Below, piece after piece: positions 36,163 through 47,832 of a stretch of DNA of 64,000 nt. Made by a program: the position numbers and the translations under genes. The notes beneath the pieces were generated by a model. The model was given only the letters and a program-made list of their open reading frames with translations, was not told where the DNA came from and made no database searches. This DNA comes from Rhizophlyctis rosea. Taxonomy: Eukaryota > Chytridiomycota > Chytridiomycetes > Rhizophlyctidales > Rhizophlyctidaceae. The stretch is from assembly GCA_027596075.1 (NCBI GenBank), contig JADGJC010000042.1, forward strand, positions 126,564 to 190,563. Direction: 5' to 3'. How positions within the stretch are numbered: position 1 is the stretch's first letter; each line of letters opens with the position of its first letter.

Positions 36163-37919
36163 ATGAACAATGCTGCTGGTGCTGTCCAAGCTCCCGCAAA
36201 TGGAGCGAACGGTATGTCCATAAATGCCCGTTCCCCTGCCATGTGGCCACACACTGACTCAAAGTCCTACTGTCTTATTGAAAGTCGAATGTAATATATG
36301 CCGTGAGGGTGGCGGTCGCCTAATCACCTGCTTCGAAAAGCATTCAGTTCACCAAACCTGTTTCATCGAGTACATCAAAAAGACCTTATGCCAAAGCTAC
36401 TACCTTCAACGCGAGCACCTCAATACCACCAATTGCCCACATCCCCAAAGCGAACACAGGTGGAACAACGAGTTCATCCTCAGCTTTCCATCGGTGACGG
36501 AGACCACGGTCCAGACCATGGTGGCAGGGCGCACTGCTTTCGGCAAGAACATCCTATTGAGCGCCATCACGAACCTCTGCACCCGCTGTCCACACTGCGG
36601 TAAAGTCTTCCTCGGTTTTGACGGTTGCAATGCCGTTGAGTGCGGTGCTTGCATAAAAACACTTCTGCGCAATCTGCTTCGCGCCATGCGCAGGTTACGA
36701 TGATGCACACACGCATGCTAGGGCTCATGGTGGGTTGTTTGATGCGGACTTGCGTCCAAATTTTAGGGACAGTTGGAATAGGATGGTACGGACGGATCTT
36801 GCCATTTCGCTTTTGAACAACGTGCGGGATCACCGGTTGCGGTATGAAGTATATAGTGCCCTGTCATCGTTTCAAAGGGAGCTGATTGACATGAAGCGGG
36901 TGGAAGGCGGGGTGGACTGTAGTGAACCTATGAATAGTGATGCAGATGTCGAAGACTGCACGGGATCGGAGGGTAGCATCCATTCGGATTCGGATTTCCC
37001 TTCGGCTTACGAGACTGACGAGTCTGAGACAAATTCTGAATCATTGCTTGATCAGGGGGAGGAGGACGAGGGGGAGGCTTGGGAGCATGTGCGAGAGTGG
37101 CTTGACAAAAAGATGGGGCGCCAGAAACACCTGAAGCAGATTGCACAGCAGCACTACCCAGGCCTGAACGAGGAGGAGCTCAGGGAGGTTGTTTGGGACA
37201 TGGACGACGATTCTGATGTCAGCACCTTGACGGACACGGACCTTCCTAGCCTAGAGGACGTTTACCTACCGGATCGCCCAAACCTTTGGCCGGCAGCCAG
37301 CTCATATAAGGGAAAGGGGAAGGGAAAGGAATCAAGGGGCAAGAAGAAGGGTGACCAGAACGGCACGTCATCTGGTGATGAAGGGAGGGAAGCTGACAGT
37401 GATGGTGATGAGAGAACGGAATCTGACAGTGACAATGAATCTGACAGCGATGGTAATGAGGGGATGGAATCTGATAGTGATGGGGATGAGGGGAGCGAAC
37501 CTGACAGTGACGGGCTAGAAGACTGGACGGAAGAGACGGTGATCAGGCAAATAGAAGAAGAACAGAACACTGACACGGCGTATCGGCTCAACCGTGCTCA
37601 CTTTAAGCACTTGTGCGCCTACATTGGCCATGGCTACAGACTGGACGGCAGGTTTACAAGCAGGGCCACGAAAGCGCTCCAAAGGGCTGCGGAAGACTAC
37701 CTCACGGACCTCATGCGGTGTGGCTATCTAATCGCCTCAGAAAACGACCGCGAATACTCCAAAAGACGTAAGCGAAAACGGTGGGATGAACGTGCGAAAT
37801 TACGCCCTTGCTATCTGGAGTTGGCGAAACTGATGGTCAATGGTTTGGGAAAGGACTGGAGGGATCATGAGGTGGGAAGTCCGGTGCGTAAGCGGGTCAA
37901 ACTCGCAGGGCAGTCGTAA
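36163..37919 (+). CDS. RING/IBR-like zinc-binding protein with acidic C-terminus (frame break at 36655-36659)
   Basis: A short first exon (36163-36211) joins 36285 to give NVECNICREGGGRLITCFEK, then HSVHQTCFIEYIKKT, a RING-type Cys/His array. Farther on LCTRCPHCGKVFLGFDGCNA continues VECGACIK. The frame then breaks in a run of five A (36655-36659). Removing one A gives KHFCAICFAPCAGYDDAHTH and continues into the long downstream frame, completing the usual GC.AV.C..C..HFCA.C pattern of IBR/RBR-type ends. The rest (36735-37919) is highly acidic, with Ser-Asp-Glu repeats at about 37375-37520, then a basic patch and the end KRVKLAGQS. It is probably a ubiquitin ligase, by motif only. The frame change is either a homopolymer read error or a real pseudogene. 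Confidence 0.6.
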
Positions 37920-38575
37920 TGGCGAAGGGGAAGCAGTTGTATCGTCCGCCTGTGTTAGGAGACGAGGCACATGGGTGTAGGATATCATTAGTCGGAAGAC
38001 AAGAGAACCAGATTGTTGGTAGTCTCTCTGACTGTCATAAATAGATAGCATTACTTCGTGATCATCATGTTACTGATTGTCTGATGACGAGAAGGAAGCC
38101 ATTGTACAAGCGCATGACTTGCGAAACGCAGCGGGCATAGACAAAATCAAGCTTCACATGGTCCAACAGTTCGGTCGCTTGGCAAACGCCAGCATGAACA
38201 GACCCTTTTCCATGAGCGTAAGTAGAGTGCAAAGTTTGAATTTCCATGAGCGTATGTAAGATGCAAGCTTGGAGGTTGTGAAATCATACAGATGTTCAGG
38301 ATTCGCAAAGTAAACAAACAAAACCATGTTTACATTTCCAAGACACATCCGTGCCAATCCACAGCGATTACCAGCAATACTTCTGGGACTTCCCACTTAG
38401 GATACTTCACACGAATCACGATTCAGAACCTCTTTCAAAACTTTCCAGTCTATCCAAAAATCCTCATCAACCTCTTTCTTACTCGATTTGCTCCATCGCA
38501 ACACATCTTCATTCATAACCTCAACTGACACAACGTCGAACGCATAGTTATCAACTACCTGACCCCTCACTCACC
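37920..38575. other. Intergenic region, no gene seen
   Basis: 656 bases upstream of a short hypothetical frame. The word CATGAGCGTA occurs twice (38211 and 38245) and the surrounding AGTAGAGTGCAA and TAAGATGCAAG are similar, a short imperfect direct repeat. No gene recognised. Confidence 0.4.
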
Positions 38576-38941
38576 ATGTCCTCCACCGCCCCACCCACCA
38601 CCCCAGCCACCACCCCTTGGGGCGAATGGAAATCCAAAGTCTATCCAGCACCCAAAGAAAATGAATACGTATTCTGGAATTGCCATGACAAGGACGGGAT
38701 GGAGGCCGCATGGGGAAGGTTATACGGAAGGAAACGGACTGCTGGGGACCTGGACGAACTAGTCGATAAGGTCATTGTGGTAGGCGAGAATATATGGGAG
38801 GTGTACAACACGCCCAAGGAGCTTCGGCCGCTTTCCGTGGTAAAGGGCGAAAGACGTGGGATGCCAGGGCGTTTATCAATCACCCTGACAATACCGGTCC
38901 GGTGGATTACATTCTACAGAATTGATTTTGAAACGCGATAA
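38576..38941 (+). CDS. Hypothetical protein, 121 residues
   Basis: Single-exon frame with a Thr/Pro-rich start (MSSTAPPTTPATTPWGEW), then KVYPAPKENEYVFWNCHDKD and an Arg-rich middle, ending WITFYRIDFETR. No domain, signal peptide or membrane segment is evident. I do not recognise it. Its composition is reasonable for a real small protein and it does not overlap another gene, which is the only support. Confidence 0.3.
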   Translation: MSSTAPPTTPATTPWGEWKSKVYPAPKENEYVFWNCHDKDGMEAAWGRLYGRKRTAGDLDELVDKVIVVGENIWEVYNTPKELRPLSVVKGERRGMPGRLSITLTIPVRWITFYRIDFETR

Positions 38942-39317
38942 GTTACTGAAAAAATTTGCGAGTGAGGGAGGGATGATTCATGTATTATTCATCTTGAATA
39001 TATTTGAACCAATCTTTGGTCGCATCTCCACAAGGCGCTGACACCAGACACGGACAGTGACATGATTCAACACCATATCTCAGAAATGTACAAAGTCGTG
39101 AAATCTATTCGGCAGCAATATAATCATAAAACAGATGGACCATCATAACTAAACACAAATTCTACATACAAAGAGCGACAACACCTATAAATCGACTAAA
39201 GCTGGCTATCTGACCCTAATTCACAGCAAAAATCAAAAAAATGGACATAACCAACATCACATCAATATCGTCCTGCACATCACCCCAAAGCCAGAAACTA
39301 GCTAGCCATTTCCTACT
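38942..39317. other. Convergent 3' intergenic region
   Basis: AT-rich sequence between a plus-strand hypothetical frame and the stop of the RasGAP gene. No gene seen. Confidence 0.45.
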
Positions 39318-42300
39318 CTACTCCCCCTTACGTCTAGTAACCATCATCGACAACCGATTTCTAACCTTCGACAACCGCCTCTCCTTCCCCTGCCCCTGCC
39401 CATTCCCCGCTCCAACCGAATCCGACAAATTACTTTTAGCACTCGACGAATCATCAAAGAAATCTCTCTCCTCCCCATTCAACTCCGTACTTCTCGACCC
39501 GCCCGCCTCCCCCAAACCGAAGTAATCATACCCCTGTCCACTCCCCGGCGTATCCGGCGACTCCAGATCATGCAAACTCTCGTCGCTGGCTCGTGCAGAG
39601 GCGTGCTCAGATGCGGCATCAACGTATATCGATCCGTTGCTTCCGGAGGATGCGGGTGACGTTTTGGTTGTTGGAGAATCTGATGGTGGCAATGGTGTGA
39701 AACTGTCGGGTGGAGACGTGCTTGGTGAAATGTTGTTCCCGCTCCCACCGCCTGTACCCATGAGCGCTCGAAACAATGCTCGCCCTCCCGCACTAGGTTT
39801 CCGTTGCCCAACCGGCGTTCCCGTGGGAGTGCTCCGTGTTGGAACAGCTACAGGGACGGGAGGGGGCGGTCTGGATGGCCCGGATGCCGACGGCCGTCCA
39901 CCACTGATAGATCCCTCTCGTGTATGTCCAGTGGGACCCTGATCCTCCAACAATGCCACCGACGATCCTCGAGGAGGAGGCATAACGTACGCACCATCCT
40001 GAACGATCCCAGTAGCCCCAACCGGAATCCCATTCAACCCGCTCGCCTCTCTTCGATGCCCATCTCCGCTCCCACTATCTCCATACTCTCCGCCTCTAAT
40101 ACCCCTCAAAATCCCCTGCAAATCATCCATACTCCTGTTCACATCCTCCGTCGAATTTACTCCCAGCCCGTCCTCTTTTCTCCTATACTTCGCAAACCCA
40201 CCCGGTGCACCGCTATTACCAGCCTCCTGCATAACACCCCTTCCGAGCTCCCCACTGCCAGCCGAGTTGGTCCGATCCCATCCGCTATCACTGAGGGACA
40301 AACTCAATTCGATCTTCGGCGGGGCATCCGAGACTTTGATGAGAGGAGTAATGGGCGTTCCCGGATCATCCCTCTCTTCTCCCAGTTCGTTTCCACTCCG
40401 GGGACTGCCACGAGGAGTGTGTCCTCGTGAGAGCATCGGAGGCGACTTCGAGCCGGCCTGAGCAGAAACAGGGTCCCGCTCATACCGCTGATGGGCGGTG
40501 TTCAATTGTACTACACTAGATATGAGGCGTTCCATTATCGGATCCTGGGTGACGAAAATCTTAATATAGGATATTCAACGCCCTTGTCACATAGAAAGGA
40601 AACTCACCGGAGCGGCACCAGCGCTAGGAGCTAGGGCATTGGAATGTTGGGAAAATAGTTGATGGAGTGCTTCCAGCTGCCGCGATACATCTACTTTTCG
40701 ACGCGAGGCGGCGGGCGGGGCATCCTTGGGAACAGTCTGCAAGCACTGGATAAATACACTTCCATAATCTGGTAAGTGTTCATGGAGTCCGGGCGCTCAC
40801 CGAGAGGGCGTCCATGAACACCTTCATGGAGTTCATATTCGCAGTGACGAATGGGTTGCACTAAGATCAGATTGGCAACTTCATATCAGAGCACGTCCTC
40901 CATAGTCTCCGGAATGGGAGCACAACCTACCGGCACCATGTACGGTTCCTTGGCCCCAAATTCGTTCAAATTAGCCAAAGCCTGAATGATTTTAGTGATC
41001 AAAGTCAACGTCCGCGCCGTAGATGCATCCGGAAGCTCATTGATGATGCCGAACAATTTAGGCTATGAATACCACATTAGCTTTTCCCAATCAGCATCAA
41101 AATTCGACACGCGCGTGCTTACTGCCAAAATCGCTGGGCAGAAGAAACGAAGAAAGATGAACCCACTAATGGCCATGTACTTGATAGGTTCCCGGCGATT
41201 CGTTGTTTCTTCTGGCCATCGTGCAGTTACTGTCTGTTTCAGTAATTGAAAGAGCTCTCGGAGTGATCTGTTTTGTGAGATGTTATGGGATGCCTGGTAC
41301 AGGAGATACGTGACGATTCCTTACGGAGGACACTTATCCACCGAATTTCGTATCGCATTCCAGAATGCGCCGGCATGTTCAAGGAGACGTTTCAAATTCC
41401 GCCTCAATTCCTCCGGATCATCAATTCTCGTCTCGTCGATCTAGATGTTACCGTCAATCACTGTACATGTGAGACATACTGCGACAGATATTACCTCACA
41501 AGAGTCTTTGCTCTTCATGACCGCCTTAATCAATGGTCCAATTGTCGTATGTAAGTAATCCATTCCCACCATCTTCATGTACTGGTCTACCGCCTTCGTC
41601 GTGAGACTGTTGCCCCTGAAGATCGTGTTGTAATTTTCTGACGGGAGAGCACCATGAGAACGCGTATTATCAAATATTGAAAAGATTCACATACCAAGTG
41701 ATGCAATTTCATCCTTCAGTAGTGTCCCCAAACCCGACAACTCTTGACCTTCCGCCACAAGAAGGTTCAAAACCTGCGCAAAACGTTATTGCATGTTGAT
41801 GGATAGAACAAACTTGGCGAAGTACTAACGATCTTCGCAAGCTCTTCCCGCTGCTGAACTACCGCAGTCCCTAAGCATTTGACGGCCTTCAGGGACGGCT
41901 CCATTACGACCTATGATGACAATTGCGTGAGCTATCCGCTGGGTTGCACATCTCACGCCATTTGCTGCATACTTGATAGAATTCATTATATTCCTGCGCT
42001 GGAAGGACATGCTCGTGCTGCATTCTTGACATTAGGAATTGCTTTCGCACGGGTGAATTGGATCATCACTCACCGACACAAGGATCCCAACACGCATTGA
42101 TCCTCGTTTTGGTATATCTTCCCCTCCAGTACGGGCCAGCTGCTTGATAGGGTACCATTGCTCCATGCGGACGCCTGGCTTGATGCCGGCTAAGGGTATA
42201 CTGACATATCCGACATCTACATCTTTCTGAAGCCGGTTATGGGTAAAGATCAAGATCCTCAATCGTGTGAAATGCGGGCAAAGATCCCTAAAATGCTCCC

Positions 42301-44402
42301 TATCAATCAACGGTTCCAGAGTACAGCATATGCTTCATACGTACGTAAATGTAAATGTCTCTCCCCAAAACGGCGCCTCCCCGCTCTTCGTGGTAGTTCT
42401 TGCTTGCTTGATATCATCAAACAGCACGATACAGTAAGGGTTCACAGGTCCAGGTATCTCCTTCGCCTCAAAGATCGACAAATGGAACGTGCGTAAGATG
42501 CGGTATCCATCTGCTTCCCCACTCCACCCAATATCCTCATTTGATCCCCCTCTCGATGACGACCCGGGACTTCCTATCCGTCCATTCTGCTTGTCGGCTA
42601 GGCACCGGCTGCAGCATGTCGCATAGTGCCGGAACAATTCCATCCATTCTTCTTTGTCGGATCCGGAACCTGTAACTAGGTTATACACTTGGCGTCCACT
42701 AGCCGTGGAGCTAACAAGTTGGAAGCAGTCGGCGCGGTTGAAGTAGCTGTCGTCCAAGTTATGAATGGCACTTTCGCGCAGGGATATTATTTCACGTGGT
42801 TTGGACGCCTGATGAAATGTTCAAACCGACTGATCAAACCAATGATCCTGCGCTCCCAACAACCTGACACCTACGTCCGATGAGTCAAAGCAATATAAAC
42901 GATCATCATCCGGCATCAATACAAAATGCTTCGTTTTCCACCCAGATATGAAATCGCCTCTCTTCATGAACATCTTTCCCGCCTTCACTGGGTTATTCAA
43001 ACTTCGGACGGAAATTTCCGATTGTCGTTTGGCCGCATCCTCCGCTACAAGCTGCATAATTTCAAATTCAAATTCATCAGCACAATCGCCATTCCCAATT
43101 GCAACGCCAGCGCCTTACATGACTGTCGACAAAGTCGTCGATATCCTCCTGAACATCAATGACTGCAATGTGCTCCGCAGCAGCGTCCACCAACCCCACG
43201 CCCGCCTCCCTGTATGTCTTTTCAAGGTAGTTGATATCTGATAGAGCCTTTCTCAGCAATGCACAGCGCTCAGCTTCCTTCTGTTTGATTTCTGGAAAAC
43301 AGGGATGAGTTCATTAATCTTCATGTACCGCCAACGTTGCCACTTGCCCTGGTATAGCTTTGGCAGCAATCGGCCGTAATAGTGTTCCTGGGCGTTCTTC
43401 GCGAGCTCTTCATGGACCTGCAGCGCTTCATTCGCGTAATCTGCTTTCTCAGAAGCTGTTGCAGCGCGTTGCGCAAGCTGTTCTATCCATGAGCCACACA
43501 TTCCTGCTTGAGATAGCCTGTCCGAAGTCTCATACCTTTTCAACATCTCGCTCCTTCATTGTGGTTGTGAGTTTGGCTTTGGAGTGATTATTTGCCGAAT
43601 CGGTGGCGACATTCTGGAGATTGTCATACTCCCGTTTCGCCTACTTCCGCGTTAGACACACGTCCATGGAGTGACCCCATGAAATCTTACCTTCTTCAGC
43701 CCTGCATACGCATCCTGCAAATTCTTCCAATGTTCGGCTCCTTTCTCAGCATGCTACATTCGATGACTACCTATTAATCACCCAGCTATGTGCACATCCA
43801 CCCTTTAATGTACTGACCGTCTTTCGTGCCATTTCCATATCTTTGATCTGGAGCGAGAAGGGATCTAGCACACTGTCCTGTATGCTGAGGGCCATATTTC
43901 GCTGCAATATGTATTTGATGCATCAGGATCCGATATTACGCGTATGGCGTTCATGCAGAACACCTACGTGTGCTTCGGCGAGTTTATTTGTTTCTTCCAC
44001 ATATTCATTGAACGCCCTCCACACGGACCTGAAACCCCAAACAAAGGAATCAATAGGATGAGAGGAACTTACGATAGCAACCTTCGCTTACATCTTAGCC
44101 AGTTGGTTTCGAATGTCTTCCAGCGCATTGTCAGTTCCTCCCGCGGCGCGCGTGGTCACTACGGATTTTTGATATGACTGATATACCTTGGCTGTAGGCA
44201 AATGCAGTCGTCAGTTGCCTGTGTGCGTATCTAAAACTATGATAAAAATGCTCACCAAGTCCTTTCGCATACTCTGCCTCTACCGCTTGCCGTTTCTTAA
44301 AGAACGACGCGAATTCCCGGCACTGCCTGAGAGACTCCTCGCCAAACTGAAGCGCGGACGTGACGGTCATTGTGCCACTATCAAGCTCATCCGTAAGTCG
44401 GC
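39318..44402 (-). CDS. F-BAR, PH, C2 and RasGAP domain protein
   Basis: Large multi-exon gene. An F-BAR-like region starts near 44402: [20 protein letters not shown], then [20 protein letters not shown] and, across introns, [18 protein letters not shown], ending [19 protein letters not shown] (about 43230). A PH domain follows: [20 protein letters not shown] and [16 protein letters not shown] (about 42990-42880), then [22 protein letters not shown]2 domain reads [43 protein letters not shown] and [11 protein letters not shown] (42510-42150). The RasGAP domain has [19 protein letters not shown], then [20 protein letters not shown] and [14 protein letters not shown], the family core around FLRF.CPAI (41640-40980). 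A Ser/Pro-rich disordered tail fills 40535-39318. It would stimulate GTP hydrolysis by Ras at curved membranes. The catalytic Arg (finger) of RasGAPs is probably the R of IFRGNS. First exon not found; the 5' end is approximate. Confidence 0.75.
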
Positions 44403-44986
44403 CTAGACGCTTGTATTAGTTTCTGAAGTTGATGAGATACAAAAAAGATCAGGAAAGTGTTGTAGTGTGAATTGTGGTGAGCAAAAGGAAGTGGAGCGTG
44501 GGAAAACATCTGGCCAGCATCCGACCTTCAAGTTTCCACACCGAATCTCCGGACCTTCTCCGGCCACGCGGATGGGTGGAAGCCGCAAGCGGCGCGGCAC
44601 TAGAAATTGGAATGTGATTAAGTTGATTACTCTGAAGCCATGCCAATTCTGCCAAATGCTCCTTGTGAATAGCGCACACAGACGTGTCCCCCTGATGAAT
44701 GGTCCTATTTTTGACGGTACATCGGCGAATTGAACCGATTTTAGGATGGTCCAATTATATCTCATCAAGTCATGGAGAAAAAAACAGAAAATTATTAGAC
44801 ACCGAGCATGGTAATTTTTATGGAGCGATATTCAGTGTAATATGCACTTCAACTATGTACATTGCTAAGTTGTAAGTCTACATTGCTAACTCATGCTACA
44901 TCAAAATTGAAGTAAACTGCGACATGTATGTCTCCCTATCTGATGATTGATGCTCACTACGGTCATCACAATTGATCGCACCCACA
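44403..44986. other. Region between the RasGAP 5' end and the GILT stop
   Basis: Probably contains the missing first exon and promoter of the RasGAP gene and the 3' end of the GILT-like gene. A 101-codon frame on the minus strand (44449-44754) is not convincing. Confidence 0.4.
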
Positions 44987-46055
44987 TTACGCCGCTGATG
45001 GGCGGGTCTCATGGGAACTACTCTCACTGCCTACATACGCGTCCCGGATGTCTCGCACAAAATCATCCACTTCATGTCCTCCCGGACACTGGTCTTCCAA
45101 CCATCCTCCATCGTGCACACATCGCTTCACCCCATTGATGTAGATTGTGCAGCTTGTCCTGAATCGCATACAATAGGTTAGCGTCTCGAAGCCATAGTAG
45201 TATCGAATCATCGTGTTGAACAGTCCGAACCAACCTTGTCCCAACCGTCGCGACTCTCCTCGCACTCTCTATCAATAGCTCTGTTCCCTTCCCTGAAGTC
45301 GCACACGGCTGCACAAGCTCCCAATCCACGCCAACCGACTCTGCACAAGCCCTTGCTTGTCTTTCATTGGGTATCGACGAGTACCGTTCATTGACACATA
45401 GAATGTAGTTGTACCAATGATAGGGCTCAGGGTACGCGTCGCGGATGCAGAGCTGATGGATATTACCCAGGCACTGCATGGGTGTGATGTATCAGTCGTC
45501 AATGGCACCGAGAACATTGGATAGCAGCCTTGTGGTTTTTGCATACCTCGTCGGTGCCATGTTTGCATGTGGCACCATATGTAGCTTCCGCGTCTTCCGT
45601 CGCAATATAGGTGGTATTGATTGAAGTAATAGGATAGACATGTCCCACTTGCAGAAAAGATTGCTTAGGAATGGGTTTGTGATAATGCATGCATAATGAC
45701 CCACTTACAAACAGTCCCAAAAACATATTCGCATTTCACCGCATCTGTACGAATAGGATCAGCTTACATTTCCAGGAACTATTACATGCTCTCCAATACC
45801 TGGACACTTTGACATGACGAACAGCTCCACATCAACTTGCTTCCCACTTCCTTCTCCAATTTCCATCCCCATGTCCGGTTTGAGAACCGGCACGAACCGA
45901 AGCGATCGCCAATGCGCATGCAAGCAGAGAAGTATGACAGCCGTAAGAAGGAGGATAATTCTGTTCCTTAGGTTTTTGCTTGTGCCGTCGTTCTGAGTGA
46001 GTTGCGCGGAAGCGTGCGGCTGTGGCTGCCGACCAAGAGTTTCCTTCTCTGACAT
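44987..46055 (-). CDS. GILT-like thiol reductase, membrane-anchored
   Basis: Five exons (46055-45800, 45744-45706, 45647-45547, 45473-45235, 45158-44987) total 268 residues. An N-terminal helix RIILLLTAVILLCLHAHW is a signal anchor. The active-site region reads VDVELFVMSKCPDAVKCEYV, giving a CPDAVKC pair, as in fungal GILT-like proteins (animal GILT has CGAC). The GILT signature CKHGTDECLGNIHQLC is split by an intron after GTDE. Then come ELVQPCATSGKG, SCTIYINGVKRCVHDGGWLE and the CPGGHEVDDFVRDIRDAY tail. Predicted to reduce disulfides in an acidic or secretory compartment. The fungal homologues are not characterised well enough to name a substrate. The second intron uses the donor GTGGGT, chosen because it keeps the frame. 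Confidence 0.88.
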
Positions 46056-47832
46056 GTCGACAAGCTTCAGTCGTTGAAGTAGCTGTCAGGGACCGAATTT
46101 GCTGTTTGGACACTCGGTAGAAAGTCAAGGGGTTTATCAAGGAGCTATTCTTGTGGGAATGGCAGTGGAAGATGAGCATAAAGATGAGCTGCGAAGTCGC
46201 AAGCAGAGTGGGGTGTGGCACGCGACTTGGGATGGATGTGACGTGACTGAGGGCACTGCATGTGGCTTGGCGGATCTGAAGTTGCCACTGACCGTGCCTT
46301 CCCTTAAAAGGTTGCTCCCAGTCCCCTCGAACAACGCAGACCACGCAAGTCACGCAAATGGATTCCAATTTGAAAACAAACGATCCGTATACCATGCTTT
46401 CTTCCTATGTTCTGTTGATGACGAAGCTCAATCATGTGTACAAATACATGCCACACCACAACGTACAATCATACTAAGTTTGACAGTTCATTATAAACGT
46501 TCAACAGTCGAAAGTTTCACGATAGCACGATCGTCTTCCGCACTTTTGCCAGCCACGTACCCCAGTCGACACCCGCCTTTCGGCAACCGGCATGGGCTTT
46601 CCGGACATGAGACTTTCCACAGCCATCACAATCACATCTCCGGCATTACATCCAAAACCTCGCCCAATCACCTCATTCCTCATTCCACTAAAGGCCCACA
46701 ACCCAACATCACTGAATAATTGAAGTGATGGAAAAGGAGGGAGCAGAAAGCAAAAATAGAAAACCACTAATCCCAGAGGGAGACCCCCACTCAAACGCAT
46801 GAACGAATGATTGGTGAGATGCCTGGCTCTGAAATGGTGGTTTCTATGATTGTTTATAATGCACCCGCAAGAAAAGAAGGAAGAAAAGTGAACGAAAGTG
46901 CAAAAGAGAATGGAAACAAATACAATCAGAAAATAAGCTGTCCTTGACAGGCTCTTGCTATACAGCTACGGCAGGGAGGAGCCCCTCCTTCGTAGCAGGA
47001 CGAAGCGATTGTGTGTACGAAATATAAGTGAAGGGTTTCCAAAAAAAAAAAAGTATGATAGAAATCACGCACCCAGAAAAAGACAATAGCTCACTCCATG
47101 CGCAGCATGCGATAAAATGGATGTGGCTGCCTTGCTCTGAATGGTGTTTCTATGATACAAGACAAAGCAAATAAAAGTGAAGGCGTCGGGGTATGTTGTT
47201 ACGAGTCCTGTATTTATGACATCGTGGAACACTGGCGAAGACTGAATCGAGGTGTCGAAGTGCTGAAGAGTACTAAAACGACGATGTTTTGGGACATACT
47301 ATTGAGTGGAAATTCGTAGGAAAGACTCAAAGAGCCCGTAGAGAGAAATGTATACCCCACAGAAACCCCGTCCTTTAATAACATTTCGCAGATCGTAAAT
47401 GAGCCAAGTCAAGAAAGTTCAAAAGAGGGCGACACCTCATGTGATCCCTTTGCCAAATGACCCGGTGTCACGAAAGCTCTGCATCGATTCATGCCCAGAT
47501 TTGCATATGAATCGGTCCTTCGCCTTCCACCCGTTTTGTGGGGGCGCGGAAAAGGGTGGGCGCGTGGTTTGCTGTGTTGGTTTCATTGTGAGGTCGCGTG
47601 CCACGTCCGCTTCCTCCGGACAGGCCCGACACTCGCCTGCCAGAAACCCTCGCGTTTTGGGCGCCATGGTTTGACACTGAGAACAATGCAAGCACTCGCT
47701 CTTATACAAGCTTTCTTCACCGCAAGATTCAGCTGATCTTATTGCAAGAATTACACAAAAGCCGCAATGCACATCACTTATCCTATCCTCCAATGCAATG
47801 CAAAAGCCCTCGGAAGCAAACATACATATGCA
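46056..47832. other. Long intergenic region, no recognised gene
   Basis: 1.8 kb with a 12-base A run at about 47041-47052 and several A-rich stretches. A 206-codon frame at 46099-46719 (plus) has no recognisable content; I do not support it. Confidence 0.4.

Noticed and set aside
46099..46719. 206-codon plus-strand frame
   Set aside because: Low-complexity His/Ser/Pro content at the end, no domain, and it begins in the likely promoter of the GILT-like gene.
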